Both the position numbers and the translations under genes were made by a program. A DNA stretch of 64,000 bases, taken from the NCBI RefSeq assembly GCF_013085545.1, contig NZ_CP039543.1, forward strand, positions 124,001 through 188,000, in the 5' to 3' direction. The notes under the pieces were generated by a model that searched no databases, was not told where the DNA came from, and worked only from the letters and a program-made list of their open reading frames with translations. How positions within the stretch are numbered: position 1 is the stretch's first letter; every line of letters starts with the position of its first letter. Of the stretch, positions 17,659 to 26,160 are shown in pieces. Source of the stretch: Oceanidesulfovibrio marinus. GTDB taxonomy: Bacteria > Desulfobacterota > Desulfovibrionia > Desulfovibrionales > Desulfovibrionaceae.

Positions 17659-18869
17659 GATCGCCCCTTGAAGGAGTTGGTCAGCCTCTCCAGAAAATGC
17701 GCGCTTTGGGCCGCGCCGTCCAGCCGAATGCCGTGATCCACAGGGCCGCGCTCGTGGCTGCGGCGCAGAGCCTCGTCCATCAGCCCGGCCAGGCGGTCCG
17801 GCTCCAGGTCCGCTGTTTCCAGAACAGCCAGTGCGCCGCGTTCCTGCAGCCGCTCGGCGCGCATGCGCTGCTCGCGGTTCTGGTCAAAGGGCAGCACCAG
17901 GCCGAAGGTGCGCGCGGCCAGCAGCGCCATGGTGGTGTTGTACCCGGCCATGGATACGGAGAGATCGGCCGCGTCCAGATACGCCGGGAAGCGGTCGGTG
18001 AAGCGCGCGCAATGGATGTGCCCGGCCGGCTCGCTTTCCCCGGCCGGAATGCTCAGGGAGCAGAGCGCCTCCAGGGCGGTGTCCTCGGCAAACGGGCCGG
18101 TAAAGGCGTCCAGCCGGTGGGGCAGCGTGGCGCTGAGGCGGACCGAGGCGGCCACGGCAGAGGCCACGAGATCGCCACCCACGGCGCCGCCGCCGGCGCT
18201 GGCCACCACAAAGGGCTCCTTCGGCGCAATGGAAAGCTCTGCGCGCAGGGCCGCGCCCGCGCCGGGCACGGGCTCCGACACCACATAGCCGGTGTAGCCC
18301 ACCTCGGCGTCGATCTCCGCCAGCCGCGGGAAGGTCTCCTCGAAGCGCACCAGCTCCGGGTCGCTGTGGATCATCAGGCCGTCGAAAAGGCCGTTCATCC
18401 AGCCCAGCACCCGTTTCTCGAACTTGGCCTGGTTCGATTTCTCCACCAGGATGTCGCGCACGCTGCACACGGCTGGGCCACGACCCATGGCCCGGAACCG
18501 CTCCAGGGCCGGGACCAGCTCAAAGGCAAAGCGCTTGCGGCCGAATGGGAAGAGCTCCACCACAAAGACGTCCGGCCGGGTCTCCTCCAGAATATCGAGC
18601 AGCGCGGCGCGGCGTTGGTCCTCGATGCGCGCCAGCCGGGCCTTCTCGGCCTCGGGGTCGTTTTCTTCCGGTATGAAACCCTGGAAGTCCGCATCCATCA
18701 TCAAGGGCGGCAGCAGCCTGTGCGTCACATGGCCGGGCAGGGCCACGTCCACGGGCGAGCCGCCCGAGACCATGACCACCTCGTGGCCTTCCAGCGCCTG
18801 GGCCAGGGCCAAGCTGCGGAAGAAGTGGCCCACGCCGAGCACGTGCTGACTATAGTGAAGGACTCTCAT
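17655..18869 (-). CDS. GT28-like glycosyltransferase (COG4671-type)
   Basis: 404 residues with a GT-B fold. The N-terminal domain opens M-R-V-L-H-Y-S-Q-H-V-L-G-V-G-H-F-F-R-S-L-A, the C-terminal donor-binding domain has S-A-G-G-G-A-V-G-G and the acceptor-type loop S-M-A-G-Y-N-T-T-M-A-L-L-A-A. A homologous architecture occurs in the gene at 22069-23250 of the same operon. The G-G-G and M-A-G-Y-N-T features are typical of predicted glycosyltransferases related to MurG and diacylglycerol glucosyltransferases. Probable role is a step in surface glycan or glycolipid assembly; sugar and acceptor are not readable. Confidence 0.8.
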   Translation of the reverse strand: MRVLHYSQHVLGVGHFFRSLALAQALEGHEVVMVSGGSPVDVALPGHVTHRLLPPLMMDADFQGFIPEENDPEAEKARLARIEDQRRAALLDILEETRPDVFVVELFPFGRKRFAFELVPALERFRAMGRGPAVCSVRDILVEKSNQAKFEKRVLGWMNGLFDGLMIHSDPELVRFEETFPRLAEIDAEVGYTGYVVSEPVPGAGAALRAELSIAPKEPFVVASAGGGAVGGDLVASAVAASVRLSATLPHRLDAFTGPFAEDTALEALCSLSIPAGESEPAGHIHCARFTDRFPAYLDAADLSVSMAGYNTTMALLAARTFGLVLPFDQNREQRMRAERLQERGALAVLETADLEPDRLAGLMDEALRRSHERGPVDHGIRLDGAAQSAHFLERLTNSFKGRS

Positions 18870-18881
18870 GTGAGCAGATCC

Positions 18882-19493
18882 TCATGTAAGCGGCTCGTTG
18901 AGCTTTTCCAGGGTGAGCACTCCGCCCGCCGCAGCCACGCGGTGCAGGTGGTACGGCATCAGCGGGTTGCCCTCCTCGGGCAGAAACTCCATGGCCAGCA
19001 GGTGGTGGGTGACGGCCTTGAGCACGCCGCCGTGGCAGACCACCAGGATGCGTTCGCCGAGGTATCGTTCCGCCGCGTCCAGCAGGGCATTCATGGAGCG
19101 CTCCAGCAGCTCCAACCGGTTCTCGCCGCCGGGCGGCCGGAACTCCCAGCCCATGGCTTCCTGATACGCCACCGCGGCCGGGTCTTTCTCGCGCAGTTCG
19201 CGCACGGTGCTGCCCACCCAGCGCCCCCAGTCCTGCTCGCGCAGGCGGGAATCGTACTCTACAGGCAGCTGCAACGTCTCGTTGACCAGGGCGGCGGTGT
19301 TCCGCGTGCGGAGCAGGTCGCTGGCGATGATGCGCTGGTAGCCGCGGCCGGCCAGTGCGCGGCCCCATCCCTTGGCGGCCTCCCGGCCCTCCGGCGTAAG
19401 GATGGACTCGCTCTGGCCCTGAATGATCTTGTCGCGGTTCCACTCGGTCTGGGCGTGGCGCATGAGGCCGAACAGGGTGCGGGCGGCGCTCAT
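18882..19493 (-). CDS. Histidine phosphatase superfamily protein (phosphoglycerate-mutase-like)
   Basis: 203 residues. The catalytic phospho-histidine motif is L-M-R-H-A-Q-T-E-W-N near residues 10-19, the second histidine is in V-V-C-H-G-G-V-L-K, and arginine 62-like (L-L-R-T-R-N-T-A) is present. The fold covers phosphoglycerate mutases and small-molecule phosphatases; genes of this class inside sugar clusters often act on sugar phosphates, which is inference here. The start at 19493 overlaps the stop of the upstream glycosyltransferase (ATGA). A much longer upstream frame is a shadow of that gene. Confidence 0.85.
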   Translation of the reverse strand: MSAARTLFGLMRHAQTEWNRDKIIQGQSESILTPEGREAAKGWGRALAGRGYQRIIASDLLRTRNTAALVNETLQLPVEYDSRLREQDWGRWVGSTVRELREKDPAAVAYQEAMGWEFRPPGGENRLELLERSMNALLDAAERYLGERILVVCHGGVLKAVTHHLLAMEFLPEEGNPLMPYHLHRVAAAGGVLTLEKLNEPLT

Positions 19494-20659
19494 TGGGTGA
19501 TCTCCGGGGCGGCGGATTGGGTGACTGCGGCGTGGCCCTCGGTGCGGCCGCCTCCCAGGTGCGATTCCATGACGCGCTCCATGCGCACGTAGTTGCGGTC
19601 GCGGTCGTGCCCGGCCAGCACGTGCTTTCGCGCAGCGCGTCCCATCTTCAAACGTGTGGCCGGATCGGTGGCCAGGGTCTGGATGGCGTCGGCAAAGGCG
19701 TTTGTGTCCCACGCCGGGGTGACGAAGCCGGTCTCGCCGTGGACGATGCACTCGGCCGCGCCCCAGCGGTCCCAGCCCACGGCGGGCAGGCCGGCGCACT
19801 GCGCCTCCAGGTAGGCCATGCCCAGGCCCTCGTTGATGCCGGGAAAGGCGTAGCAGTCGGAGGCGGAGTAGACCGCGGGCAGCTCCACCGAGGCGATGCG
19901 GCCGATGAAGCGCGCCTTGCCGGGGATGAGCTCGTCCGCCATGTGGCGCAGGGCGCTTTGCTCCGGGCCGTCGCCCACGACCACGTAGCGGAAGTCCACG
20001 CCGTCCGTGTGCAGCCGGGCCAGGGCGCGCAGCGCCTGCACCACGCCTTCGCTCTTGGTGCCGGGCCGCAGCATGGCCACGGTGAGGATGAGGGGCGTCT
20101 CCGCCGGCACGTTCCAACGCACGCGCAGGAGCAGCCTGGCGTCGTCGTCCGGAGTGAAGCGCTGGGTCTCGATGCCCGGGCGGATGTAGGTGACGCGCTC
20201 CGGCTCCATGATGCGCAGCAGGTTCTCGTACTCCGGCCGCTTGAGGGTGAAGCAGTGGGCGGCCAGCCGCAGGCTCTTGAGGTTCAGCTCATAGCCGGGC
20301 CGTGTGCGCAGGCTCTTGCGCCGGCGGGAGGCGTAGGCCGAGCCGAAGTGGAAGACCGGCAGCCCCTGCGCCGCAGCAAGCGGGCTCAGAAGATCGGGCG
20401 CGCGGTAGTAGCTGTGGTAGACGAGCACGGCGTCCGGATTGTTTTCCTGCAACGCCTGCCGGAACTCGCGCCGGGCCTTGAGCAATCCGGGCAGCTTCCA
20501 CGGCCGCAGCCACAGCCAGGTGGAGGAAAAATGCGAGGTCTCGCTCACCGTATGACCACGGCGGCGCAAAAAGTCCACGATGGACCGGGCAATGGCCGTG
20601 TCCCCGGACGGCTTGGGGTGGTTCAGCGGGACAAAGGGAGTGTAGAAGGCGAGGCGCAT
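19490..20659 (-). CDS. Glycosyltransferase family 4 protein
   Basis: 389 residues, GT-B fold. The N-terminal domain starts M-R-L-A-F-Y-T-P-F-V-P-L-N-H-P-K-P-S-G-D; the GT4 domain has V-A-M-L-R-P-G-T-K-S-E-G and the E-x7-E nucleotide-sugar motif in P-G-I-N-E-G-L-G-M-A-Y-L-E-A. It likely transfers a hexose from a nucleotide donor during glycan assembly on the cytoplasmic side. It sits 12 bp after the stop of the upstream family 4 gene and overlaps the phosphatase gene. The C-terminal ~20 residues are a polar extension. Confidence 0.88.
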   Translation of the reverse strand: MRLAFYTPFVPLNHPKPSGDTAIARSIVDFLRRRGHTVSETSHFSSTWLWLRPWKLPGLLKARREFRQALQENNPDAVLVYHSYYRAPDLLSPLAAAQGLPVFHFGSAYASRRRKSLRTRPGYELNLKSLRLAAHCFTLKRPEYENLLRIMEPERVTYIRPGIETQRFTPDDDARLLLRVRWNVPAETPLILTVAMLRPGTKSEGVVQALRALARLHTDGVDFRYVVVGDGPEQSALRHMADELIPGKARFIGRIASVELPAVYSASDCYAFPGINEGLGMAYLEAQCAGLPAVGWDRWGAAECIVHGETGFVTPAWDTNAFADAIQTLATDPATRLKMGRAARKHVLAGHDRDRNYVRMERVMESHLGGGRTEGHAAVTQSAAPEITQ

Positions 20660-20671
20660 GGCACGGCCCTC

Positions 20672-22072
20672 CTACGCGGACGGCCGCTCGTGCGCACCGT
20701 CGCCCGTGGCCTCGGACGCCGCGCCGGTGCTTTCGTCCAGCTCGCACGGGTCCTCGGGATGCGGGCTCAGGGGAATATTGAAGTCCAGCCCTTCCCCCAC
20801 GTGGGCATAGGTGCGGTAGATGCGCGCAAGCTCTCGGATTTCCTTGGTATTGTCGAAGACTTCCTCGACCTTGGCGCGGGCCGCGGGGATGATCCGCGCG
20901 CGCAGCTCCGCGTCCGTGAGCAGCCGGCGCAGGTTGGCGGCCAGGGCGCCGGGGTCCTCGGGATTGCAGAGCAGGCCGGTGGACTCGTGCTCCACAAGCT
21001 CCGGGATGCCGGAGACCGTGGTGGCGGCCACAGGAACGCCCATGGCCATGGCCTCGGCAACCACGTTGGGGATGCCGTCGCGGTCGCCGTTGGTGGCGAT
21101 GCGGCAGCCCAGCACAAAGCAGTCCGCCTTTTCGTACAGCTCCAGCACATCGTGGTGGGCCAGGGTTCCGGCCAGGACCACGCGGTCCTTGATGGGCGAA
21201 GCCTCCAGGCGCTTTTGCAGCGCGCCCTTCATCTCGCCGTCGCCGACCAGGGTCCAGGTGAAGGCCACGCCGTCGGCGGCCAAGGCTTCCAGGGCGTCGA
21301 TAATAGTGGTCAGGCCCTTCTTGGGTACGAACCGCGCCACCGTGAGCAGGGAGTAGGGCGGCTCGGTTCCGGGCTGGCGACCGTTGGCCGAGAAGAGCGT
21401 GAGGTCGATGCCGTGGTAGACGCAGGCCACAGTCTTGTCCGCAAAGCCGTGGTCGGCGGCGATGGTTTCCAGGCAGCGGCGGTTGTACTGCGTGCAGGTG
21501 ACCACGAAGGCGGCGCGGGCCATCTTCTGGGCCACGCGCTCCGGGAGCTGCGTGTAGATGTCCTTGGCGTGGGCCGTGAAGCTGAAGTTCAGCCCGGACA
21601 AGAGCGAGGCGAACTGCGCAACGGACGTGGGCGAGTGGGCGAAGTGCGCGTGCAGGTGGCCGATGTCCGTGCGCGGCAGGAACTTGTGCACCAGGTAGCC
21701 GGCCTGGAGCAGATGCCTGACCGTGGCCTTGGGGCTGCTGGTGTCGCGCAGGCGCTCGCGCATCAGCTTCAGGCCGGCGCGGTAGCGCTTGGGGTCACGC
21801 AGGTACTGCAGAATATTATGGTACAGAAATCTGGGCAGATTGCGGTACAGATGCTCCGGCAAATAGCTCACCTTGGCGCGGATGCGCTTGACGCAATCGT
21901 GGGTGAAGCTCTCCCGCGGCTTGCGCATGGAGATGATGTGGATGTCGAAACCGAGCTCTTCGAGAAGGCGGATCTCGTTGGCGATGAACGTCTCGGAGAT
22001 TCTGGGGTAGCCTTTGAGCACGAGGCCCAGCTGCCGTCCCTGTTTTTCCTGCTTCCCGGAGCGCGTGCTCAT
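20672..22072 (-). CDS. Glycosyltransferase family 4 protein (colanic-acid/WcaL type)
   Basis: 466 residues. The N-terminal part reads Y-P-R-I-S-E-T-F-I-A-N-E-I, the hallmark of WcaL/colanic-acid-type transferases, and H-L-H-A-H-F-A-H-S-P near 160. The GT4 domain shows V-A-R-F-V-P-K-K-G and E-A-M-A-M-G-V-P-V-A-A-T. The last 40 residues are acidic and disordered-looking. Start ATG overlaps the stop of the COG4671-type gene (ATGA at 22069-22072). Probable role: side-chain or backbone sugar transfer in an exopolysaccharide or lipopolysaccharide. Confidence 0.88.
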   Translation of the reverse strand: MSTRSGKQEKQGRQLGLVLKGYPRISETFIANEIRLLEELGFDIHIISMRKPRESFTHDCVKRIRAKVSYLPEHLYRNLPRFLYHNILQYLRDPKRYRAGLKLMRERLRDTSSPKATVRHLLQAGYLVHKFLPRTDIGHLHAHFAHSPTSVAQFASLLSGLNFSFTAHAKDIYTQLPERVAQKMARAAFVVTCTQYNRRCLETIAADHGFADKTVACVYHGIDLTLFSANGRQPGTEPPYSLLTVARFVPKKGLTTIIDALEALAADGVAFTWTLVGDGEMKGALQKRLEASPIKDRVVLAGTLAHHDVLELYEKADCFVLGCRIATNGDRDGIPNVVAEAMAMGVPVAATTVSGIPELVEHESTGLLCNPEDPGALAANLRRLLTDAELRARIIPAARAKVEEVFDNTKEIRELARIYRTYAHVGEGLDFNIPLSPHPEDPCELDESTGAASEATGDGAHERPSA

Positions 22073-23250
22073 GCCTCTTCCCTGCGGAAGGTGGAGAGCC
22101 GGGAGCGCATGACCTCGAGCCCGGTCATGGGGAAGTCCTGGATGGCGCGGCGCATGGGCTCCTGCGCCTCAATGGTGTCCATGACCGACGCGTACAGGGA
22201 TTCGGGGTCCAGCTCGCTCCAGGGCAGGTAGCGCGTCAGCCCGCGGTCGGAGAGCACCTGGGCGCGGATGCGCTGCTCCATGCGTGGAGATTCCCTGGGG
22301 ATGATCAGCGATGGCTTGCGCAGGGAGAGCGTCTCGCAGACCGTGTTGTAGCCGCCCATGGAGACGATGACGTCCGCCTTGGCCATCTCCTTCTCTATCT
22401 TGCGGGAGAAGCCGGTGAAGAGCACGCCCAGGGCGCGGGCTCGCACGGCGATCTCGTCGCGCATGTCCGGTGGCAGGAACGGCCCGGAGATCATGGTGGA
22501 GCGAAGCGGGGCGTCCGGGTGGTTCTCCAGCATGCGCAGGTAGGCGTCCAGCACCGGGTAGCCGTCGCCGCCGCCGCCCGTGGTGACCACCACCTTGCAG
22601 CGGTCGTCGTTCCGCTCCAGCCGCTTGCCAAAGTGCTTGGGCGGAACGGCGCGGGGGATGTATCCGGTAAAGATCATCTTGCGGCTGATAGCCTCGGGAA
22701 TCTCGTACTCGGTGATGGGGTCGTAGACCTGCTGCGTGCCGTAGACCCATATTTCGGAGTAGAGTTCTTCCAGAGCGCGGTAGTACTCCCGCTGCACCCA
22801 CTCCTGGATGGTGGACTCGGCGTCGTCCAGGATGTCGCGCAGGCCGAGGATCACCTTGGTGTTGGGCCGGGTCTTCTTGAACCAGCGCAGGGTGGGCTCC
22901 ACCTCGCCCTTGAGGCCCAGCGGCACCTTGTCCACGATGAACAGCTTGGGATCGAAAGCTCGCGCCGTGGCCGTGATGATGTTGCGCCGGATGTGCAGGG
23001 CGTGCTTGGCGTTCACCTTGATGGAGTGGGGCACGTAGACGGAGTTCGACTTCTTGATCATGCCCGGGATGCGGACAAAGTCCACGCCCTCCGGAAAGGT
23101 GAAGCGGCCCACGATAGGCGAGCCCGTGAGGATGAGGATGTTGACCCCCGGCCCCAGCAGGTGGGACGCGATGGCCATGGTGCGCCGGATGTGTCCCAGA
23201 CCGTAGGTGTCATGGGAGTACATGAGGATGTTGTAGGTGGACGGGGGCAT
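22069..23250 (-). CDS. GT28-like glycosyltransferase (COG4671-type)
   Basis: 393 residues. The start at 23250 was chosen because the domain begins at once (T-Y-N-I-L-M-Y-S-H-D-T-Y-G-L-G-H-I-R-R); an extension to 23382 is proline/arginine-rich and non-coding in character. The donor domain has V-V-T-T-G-G-G-G-D-G-Y-P and S-M-G-G-Y-N-T-V-C-E. This is a second paralogue of the type encoded at 17655-18869. It heads the minus-strand glycan operon and faces the methyltransferase gene at 23461 across a 210-bp divergent region. Confidence 0.85.
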   Translation of the reverse strand: MPPSTYNILMYSHDTYGLGHIRRTMAIASHLLGPGVNILILTGSPIVGRFTFPEGVDFVRIPGMIKKSNSVYVPHSIKVNAKHALHIRRNIITATARAFDPKLFIVDKVPLGLKGEVEPTLRWFKKTRPNTKVILGLRDILDDAESTIQEWVQREYYRALEELYSEIWVYGTQQVYDPITEYEIPEAISRKMIFTGYIPRAVPPKHFGKRLERNDDRCKVVVTTGGGGDGYPVLDAYLRMLENHPDAPLRSTMISGPFLPPDMRDEIAVRARALGVLFTGFSRKIEKEMAKADVIVSMGGYNTVCETLSLRKPSLIIPRESPRMEQRIRAQVLSDRGLTRYLPWSELDPESLYASVMDTIEAQEPMRRAIQDFPMTGLEVMRSRLSTFRREEA

Positions 23251-23460
23251 TGGGTATCGCGCAGTTGTATTTGGGTGTCCGTTCCGGAGCCGCCGCTCTC
23301 GGGGGGGCTCGTTCCGGTGGAACGGGGGGACTCTATAAGGAATGCCGGCCGGATGTCTACCGTCTGGAGACAATTCCTTCAATCAGAGGTCTGCTTGACT
23401 TAACTGGCCCTTTCTCATAGCCATCGAGATTGGCCGATAATCCCCTCAACCTGAACACCG
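23251..23460. promoter_or_regulatory. Divergent intergenic region between the two glycan gene sets
   Basis: 210 bp separating the minus-strand operon (start 23250) from the plus-strand one (start 23461). A TTGACT at 23395-23400 on the plus strand is a possible -35 box, but no good -10 box follows at 16-18 bases. The promoters of both operons must lie in this region or just upstream of it. Confidence 0.4.
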
Positions 23461-24192
23461 ATGGCGACCATGAACGCGGCAGACCAGCAACAACGACTCG
23501 AAGCACTTATTTCCAGCATCTCCCACCCCGACCTCTGGCGTCCGGTGGAGGAGGTGGAGCAGGTGCTCACCACCGGCTCCATTGAAGGCACGGGCGACCC
23601 CAACACCAAGGACTTCCTGCTGGTGGACGTGAGCGGCAAGGAAATCCTCGATCTGGGCTGCAACGTCGGCTACTACACATACCTTGCTCTCAAACGCGGT
23701 GCAAAGCACGTAGTCGGAGAGGACATCATACCGGAATCGTTGGAAATAGCGCGGATACTGGGCGAGAAGCACAACTGCCCGGGCGCAGAGTTTCGCGAGG
23801 GCAGCTTCTTTACCCGAAACGGCGCACAGCACGAGATGGTCTTTTTCATCGACATCATCGGCAACAACTCCGTGCGCGAGGGGCGCGCCGTGGACCAATT
23901 CGACGCTGCGGTGCGCGCTGTTGGCAAGGAGCTGATCATCTCCGTGCGGCCGGTCTTCGTGCCGGAGCGGCATCTGGCCGGGCTCAAGGGTGCGCCGCCG
24001 CTGGAGCAGATCTGGGAAGAGCTCCGGGAAACATACGGCGGGGAGTACTGCCGCGGCGACCATTTCTACTTTCTGGAGTGGGCGCACGATCGTCTGGGCC
24101 CTGGCTGGAAGGTCAACCCGCTGCCCGACGATGAGAATATGGCGTACTCCATCCGCAAGCAGATTTTCCACATCGTCCGCAAAGACGGCTGA
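23461..24192 (+). CDS. Class I SAM-dependent methyltransferase
   Basis: 243 residues. The SAM-binding motif I is I-L-D-L-G-C-N-V-G-Y-Y-T near 63-74, followed by the acidic end of strand 2 (V-V-G-E-D-I). The layout resembles CmoB/DUF1698-type small-molecule methyltransferases, but I would not name the substrate. First gene of a plus-strand trio with an acetyltransferase and a CgeB-like glycosyltransferase, which points to modification of a sugar or small metabolite. ATG 23461 and ATG 23470 are both possible; neither has a clear Shine-Dalgarno. Confidence 0.8.
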   Translation: MATMNAADQQQRLEALISSISHPDLWRPVEEVEQVLTTGSIEGTGDPNTKDFLLVDVSGKEILDLGCNVGYYTYLALKRGAKHVVGEDIIPESLEIARILGEKHNCPGAEFREGSFFTRNGAQHEMVFFIDIIGNNSVREGRAVDQFDAAVRAVGKELIISVRPVFVPERHLAGLKGAPPLEQIWEELRETYGGEYCRGDHFYFLEWAHDRLGPGWKVNPLPDDENMAYSIRKQIFHIVRKDG

Positions 24193-24215
24193 TTCCGCGA
24201 AAGGGGGGCCGGCTC

Positions 24216-24773
24216 ATGGTCAAGGTTCCGTACCTGAGCGACATAGCCGAGCACGACACCCGCCTGACCGCCGGCGAGCACAGCTACGGCGAGATCGAGA
24301 TCAGCGGCTCGGGTGCGCGCGTCATCGTAGGCCGGTTCTGCTCCATTGCCGAGAACGTCCGCGCCGTGATCGTGGGCCACAACCTGGAGCACGTCTCCAC
24401 CTACCCCTTCAATCTGCTTTTCCACGACTGGCCCGAGGCGCAGGAGCTGACCGGCCACCCCGTGCACAAGGGCGACCTGGTCATCGGCAACGACGTCTGG
24501 ATCGGGCAGGACTCCCTGCTGCTGGGCGGCGTCACCATCGGCGACGGCGCCGTGGTCGGCGCAGGCGCGGTGGTCAGCAAGGATGTGCCGCCATACGCCG
24601 TTGTCGCCGGCAACCCGGCCCGCGTGGTCAAGAAGCGCTTCTCCGACGCGGACATCGAGACGCTGCTCTCCATCCGCTGGTGGGACTGGCCTTTGGACAC
24701 GGTCCGCGCCAATGTCCACCTGCTGATGAGCGGCGACGTGGCCGGGCTGGCCCGGGCGGCGGAGCTGGCATGA
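24216..24773 (+). CDS. CatB-related left-handed beta-helix O-acetyltransferase
   Basis: 185 residues with hexapeptide repeats: I-V-G-R-F-C-S-I-A-E, then I-G-N-D-V-W-I-G-Q-D-S, V-T-I-G-D-G-A-V-V-G-A-G-A-V-V, and the closing V-V-A-G-N-P-A-R-V-V-K. A histidine in V-G-H-N-L-E-H is placed as the catalytic base in this xenobiotic/sugar acetyltransferase family. It would use acetyl-CoA to acetylate a sugar hydroxyl. GGGGGG precedes the ATG. Between methyltransferase and glycosyltransferase genes, so glycan decoration is the best guess. Confidence 0.88.
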   Translation: MVKVPYLSDIAEHDTRLTAGEHSYGEIEISGSGARVIVGRFCSIAENVRAVIVGHNLEHVSTYPFNLLFHDWPEAQELTGHPVHKGDLVIGNDVWIGQDSLLLGGVTIGDGAVVGAGAVVSKDVPPYAVVAGNPARVVKKRFSDADIETLLSIRWWDWPLDTVRANVHLLMSGDVAGLARAAELA

Positions 24774-25693
24774 TGCTGGTCCCCCAGGCCGCGCTCTCCG
24801 TGGGCGTCGTGGCGGAGCGCAAGTACTTCGTCCCGTACCGGGATGCCATGACCCGCGCCATCCAGGCCGAGGGGTTCGAGGCCCGCGCGCTCACGAACAT
24901 CGACTACGCGGATCACGGCGACCTCGACGCCTTTCTGGTCATCGGCCCGCACAAGTACCGCGGCAGACTGAAGAACCACGACCGCTACATCTTCGCCGCC
25001 GTGCAGACCGAGCAGTTCCCCACGCCAGAGGCCGGGGCGTACACCTTTGGCCAGGAGCGCTACGAGATTTTCCAGGAGTTCGCGCCCGAGTACGACGTGA
25101 TCTTCGAGTGGCACCGCAACACGGCGCGGTTTTTGGCGAAACGCTATCAGCACATTGTCTGGCTGCCGTACGGCAGCTTTGACGAGATGCGCTACCCGGA
25201 GTGCGAGCCGGACGCGCAGGCCGAGCCGGAGTACGACTTCGTGTTCATCGGCGCGCTGGAGGGCGTGGATGGCCGACGGGACGCGCTGCTGGAGGCCATT
25301 GCCAAGCGCTGGTCCGTGTATCCGGAGAGCCAGGGCGTGTGGAAGGCCAAGAAGGGCAAGGCCCTGGCCAGCGCACGAATTGCCTTGAACATCCACTTCG
25401 ACCACGGCGCGACCTTCGAGTCCCCGCGGCTCTTCGAGTACCTGACCAACGGCCGCTTCACCCTCTCGGAAACGGCCGCCGACCCTCACCCGTTCGTGGA
25501 GGGCCGGGACTACGCCGCCTTCTTCGCCAACCAGCTGGTGGACAAGGCTGCGTGGTGGCTGAACCACCCCGAGGAGCGCGCCGCCATGGCCGCCCAGGGC
25601 CGCGCAACCGCGCAAAAGTACCCAATAGAGGAGGCAGCCCGGACCGTGATCCGGCGTCTGCTGGTGGAGAAGGCGCGGCGGAACGATTTGTAG
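24770..25693 (+). CDS. CgeB-like glycosyltransferase
   Basis: 307 residues, started at 24770 because ATG overlaps the acetyltransferase stop (ATGATG/TGA). The C-terminal half has the glycosyl_trans_1_2/CgeB pattern: F-V-F-I-G-A-L, then A-R-I-A-L-N-I-H-F-D, and F-E-S-P-R-L-F-E-Y-L-T-N-G. The N-terminal domain is less conserved (H-D-R-Y-I-F-A-A-V-Q-T-E-Q). Such proteins occur in spore, exopolysaccharide and glycoprotein loci. An upstream extension of the same frame is a shadow of the two preceding genes. Last gene of the plus-strand trio. Confidence 0.8.
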   Translation: MMLVPQAALSVGVVAERKYFVPYRDAMTRAIQAEGFEARALTNIDYADHGDLDAFLVIGPHKYRGRLKNHDRYIFAAVQTEQFPTPEAGAYTFGQERYEIFQEFAPEYDVIFEWHRNTARFLAKRYQHIVWLPYGSFDEMRYPECEPDAQAEPEYDFVFIGALEGVDGRRDALLEAIAKRWSVYPESQGVWKAKKGKALASARIALNIHFDHGATFESPRLFEYLTNGRFTLSETAADPHPFVEGRDYAAFFANQLVDKAAWWLNHPEERAAMAAQGRATAQKYPIEEAARTVIRRLLVEKARRNDL

Positions 25694-25735
25694 GGCGCTG
25701 TCTTCGCTCTGGTAGCTGGTTGAAGGGGATGCGGG

Positions 25736-25764
25736 TTGACGTCTATGGTACTGAGTACTATAGA
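25736..25764 (+). promoter_or_regulatory. Strong promoter with overlapping operator for the toxin-antitoxin operon
   Basis: TTGACG (25736-25741), 17-base spacer, TATAGA (25759-25764). The spacer and -10 box form an inverted repeat, TCTATgGTACT / AGTACtATAGA (25742-25764), one mismatched pair about a single central G. This is the arrangement expected of an autoregulated antitoxin operator. The transcription start would fall at about 25771, on or next to the toxin's ATG. Confidence 0.75.
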
Positions 25765-25770
25765 CAGTCC

Positions 25771-26160
25771 ATGCGCGTATTCATGAATAAATGGTTCGCT
25801 CGGTGGGCGCGCAAAGAAAAGATGACCGACGAGATTTTAACCCAGGCTGCCAAGGAGGTTGTCACCGGCCAGGTCGAGGCTGATCTCGGCGGCGGTCTGT
25901 TCAAGAAAAGAATTGCACGTGCGGGACAGGGAAAGCGTGGGGGATATAGAACTCTTATAGGCTATTGTGGAAAAAATACAAATCGGATAATTTTTCTGCA
26001 TGGATTTGCAAAAAATGAAAAAAGAAATATTAGCAGCAAGGAAGCAGTAGCCTTGCAGATTGCTGCGCAATCGTTTTTTACAACCACAGATGAACAAGTC
26101 ATACAGCTTCTTCAAAGTGAGGGCTTTAAGGAGGTCGTCTTAGATGAGCAAGATACTTGA
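25771..26160 (+). CDS. RelE/HigB-type toxin
   Basis: 129 residues. The start M-R-V-F-M-N-K-W-F-A-R-W-A-R-K-E and the core G-G-G-L-F-K-K-R-I-A-R-A-G-Q-G-K-R-G-G-Y match the RelE-like HigB family (PF06296 type), ribosome-dependent mRNA nucleases. No Shine-Dalgarno precedes the ATG and the promoter places the 5' end at or beside it, so a leaderless message is likely. The gene is visibly AT-richer than its neighbours (for example 25960-26100), a sign of transfer. The toxin-first order with an HTH antitoxin is that of higBA. The stop overlaps the antitoxin start by 17 bp. Confidence 0.85.
   Translation: MRVFMNKWFARWARKEKMTDEILTQAAKEVVTGQVEADLGGGLFKKRIARAGQGKRGGYRTLIGYCGKNTNRIIFLHGFAKNEKRNISSKEAVALQIAAQSFFTTTDEQVIQLLQSEGFKEVVLDEQDT

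Noticed and set aside
19493-22231. Plus-strand open frame of 912 codons across three glycosyltransferase genes
   Set aside because: Antisense shadow spanning several real genes with overlapping stops; not protein-like.
23434-23453. GCCGATAA, identical to a sigma-28 -10 element
   Set aside because: No TAAA-type -35 element at the required 15-base distance and no motility gene follows.
25742-25764. Similarity between the toxin-antitoxin operator and TCTATGGTATATTAGTA near 35888
   Set aside because: Only a short TCTATGGTA core is shared and the second site lacks the symmetric arm; probably chance.
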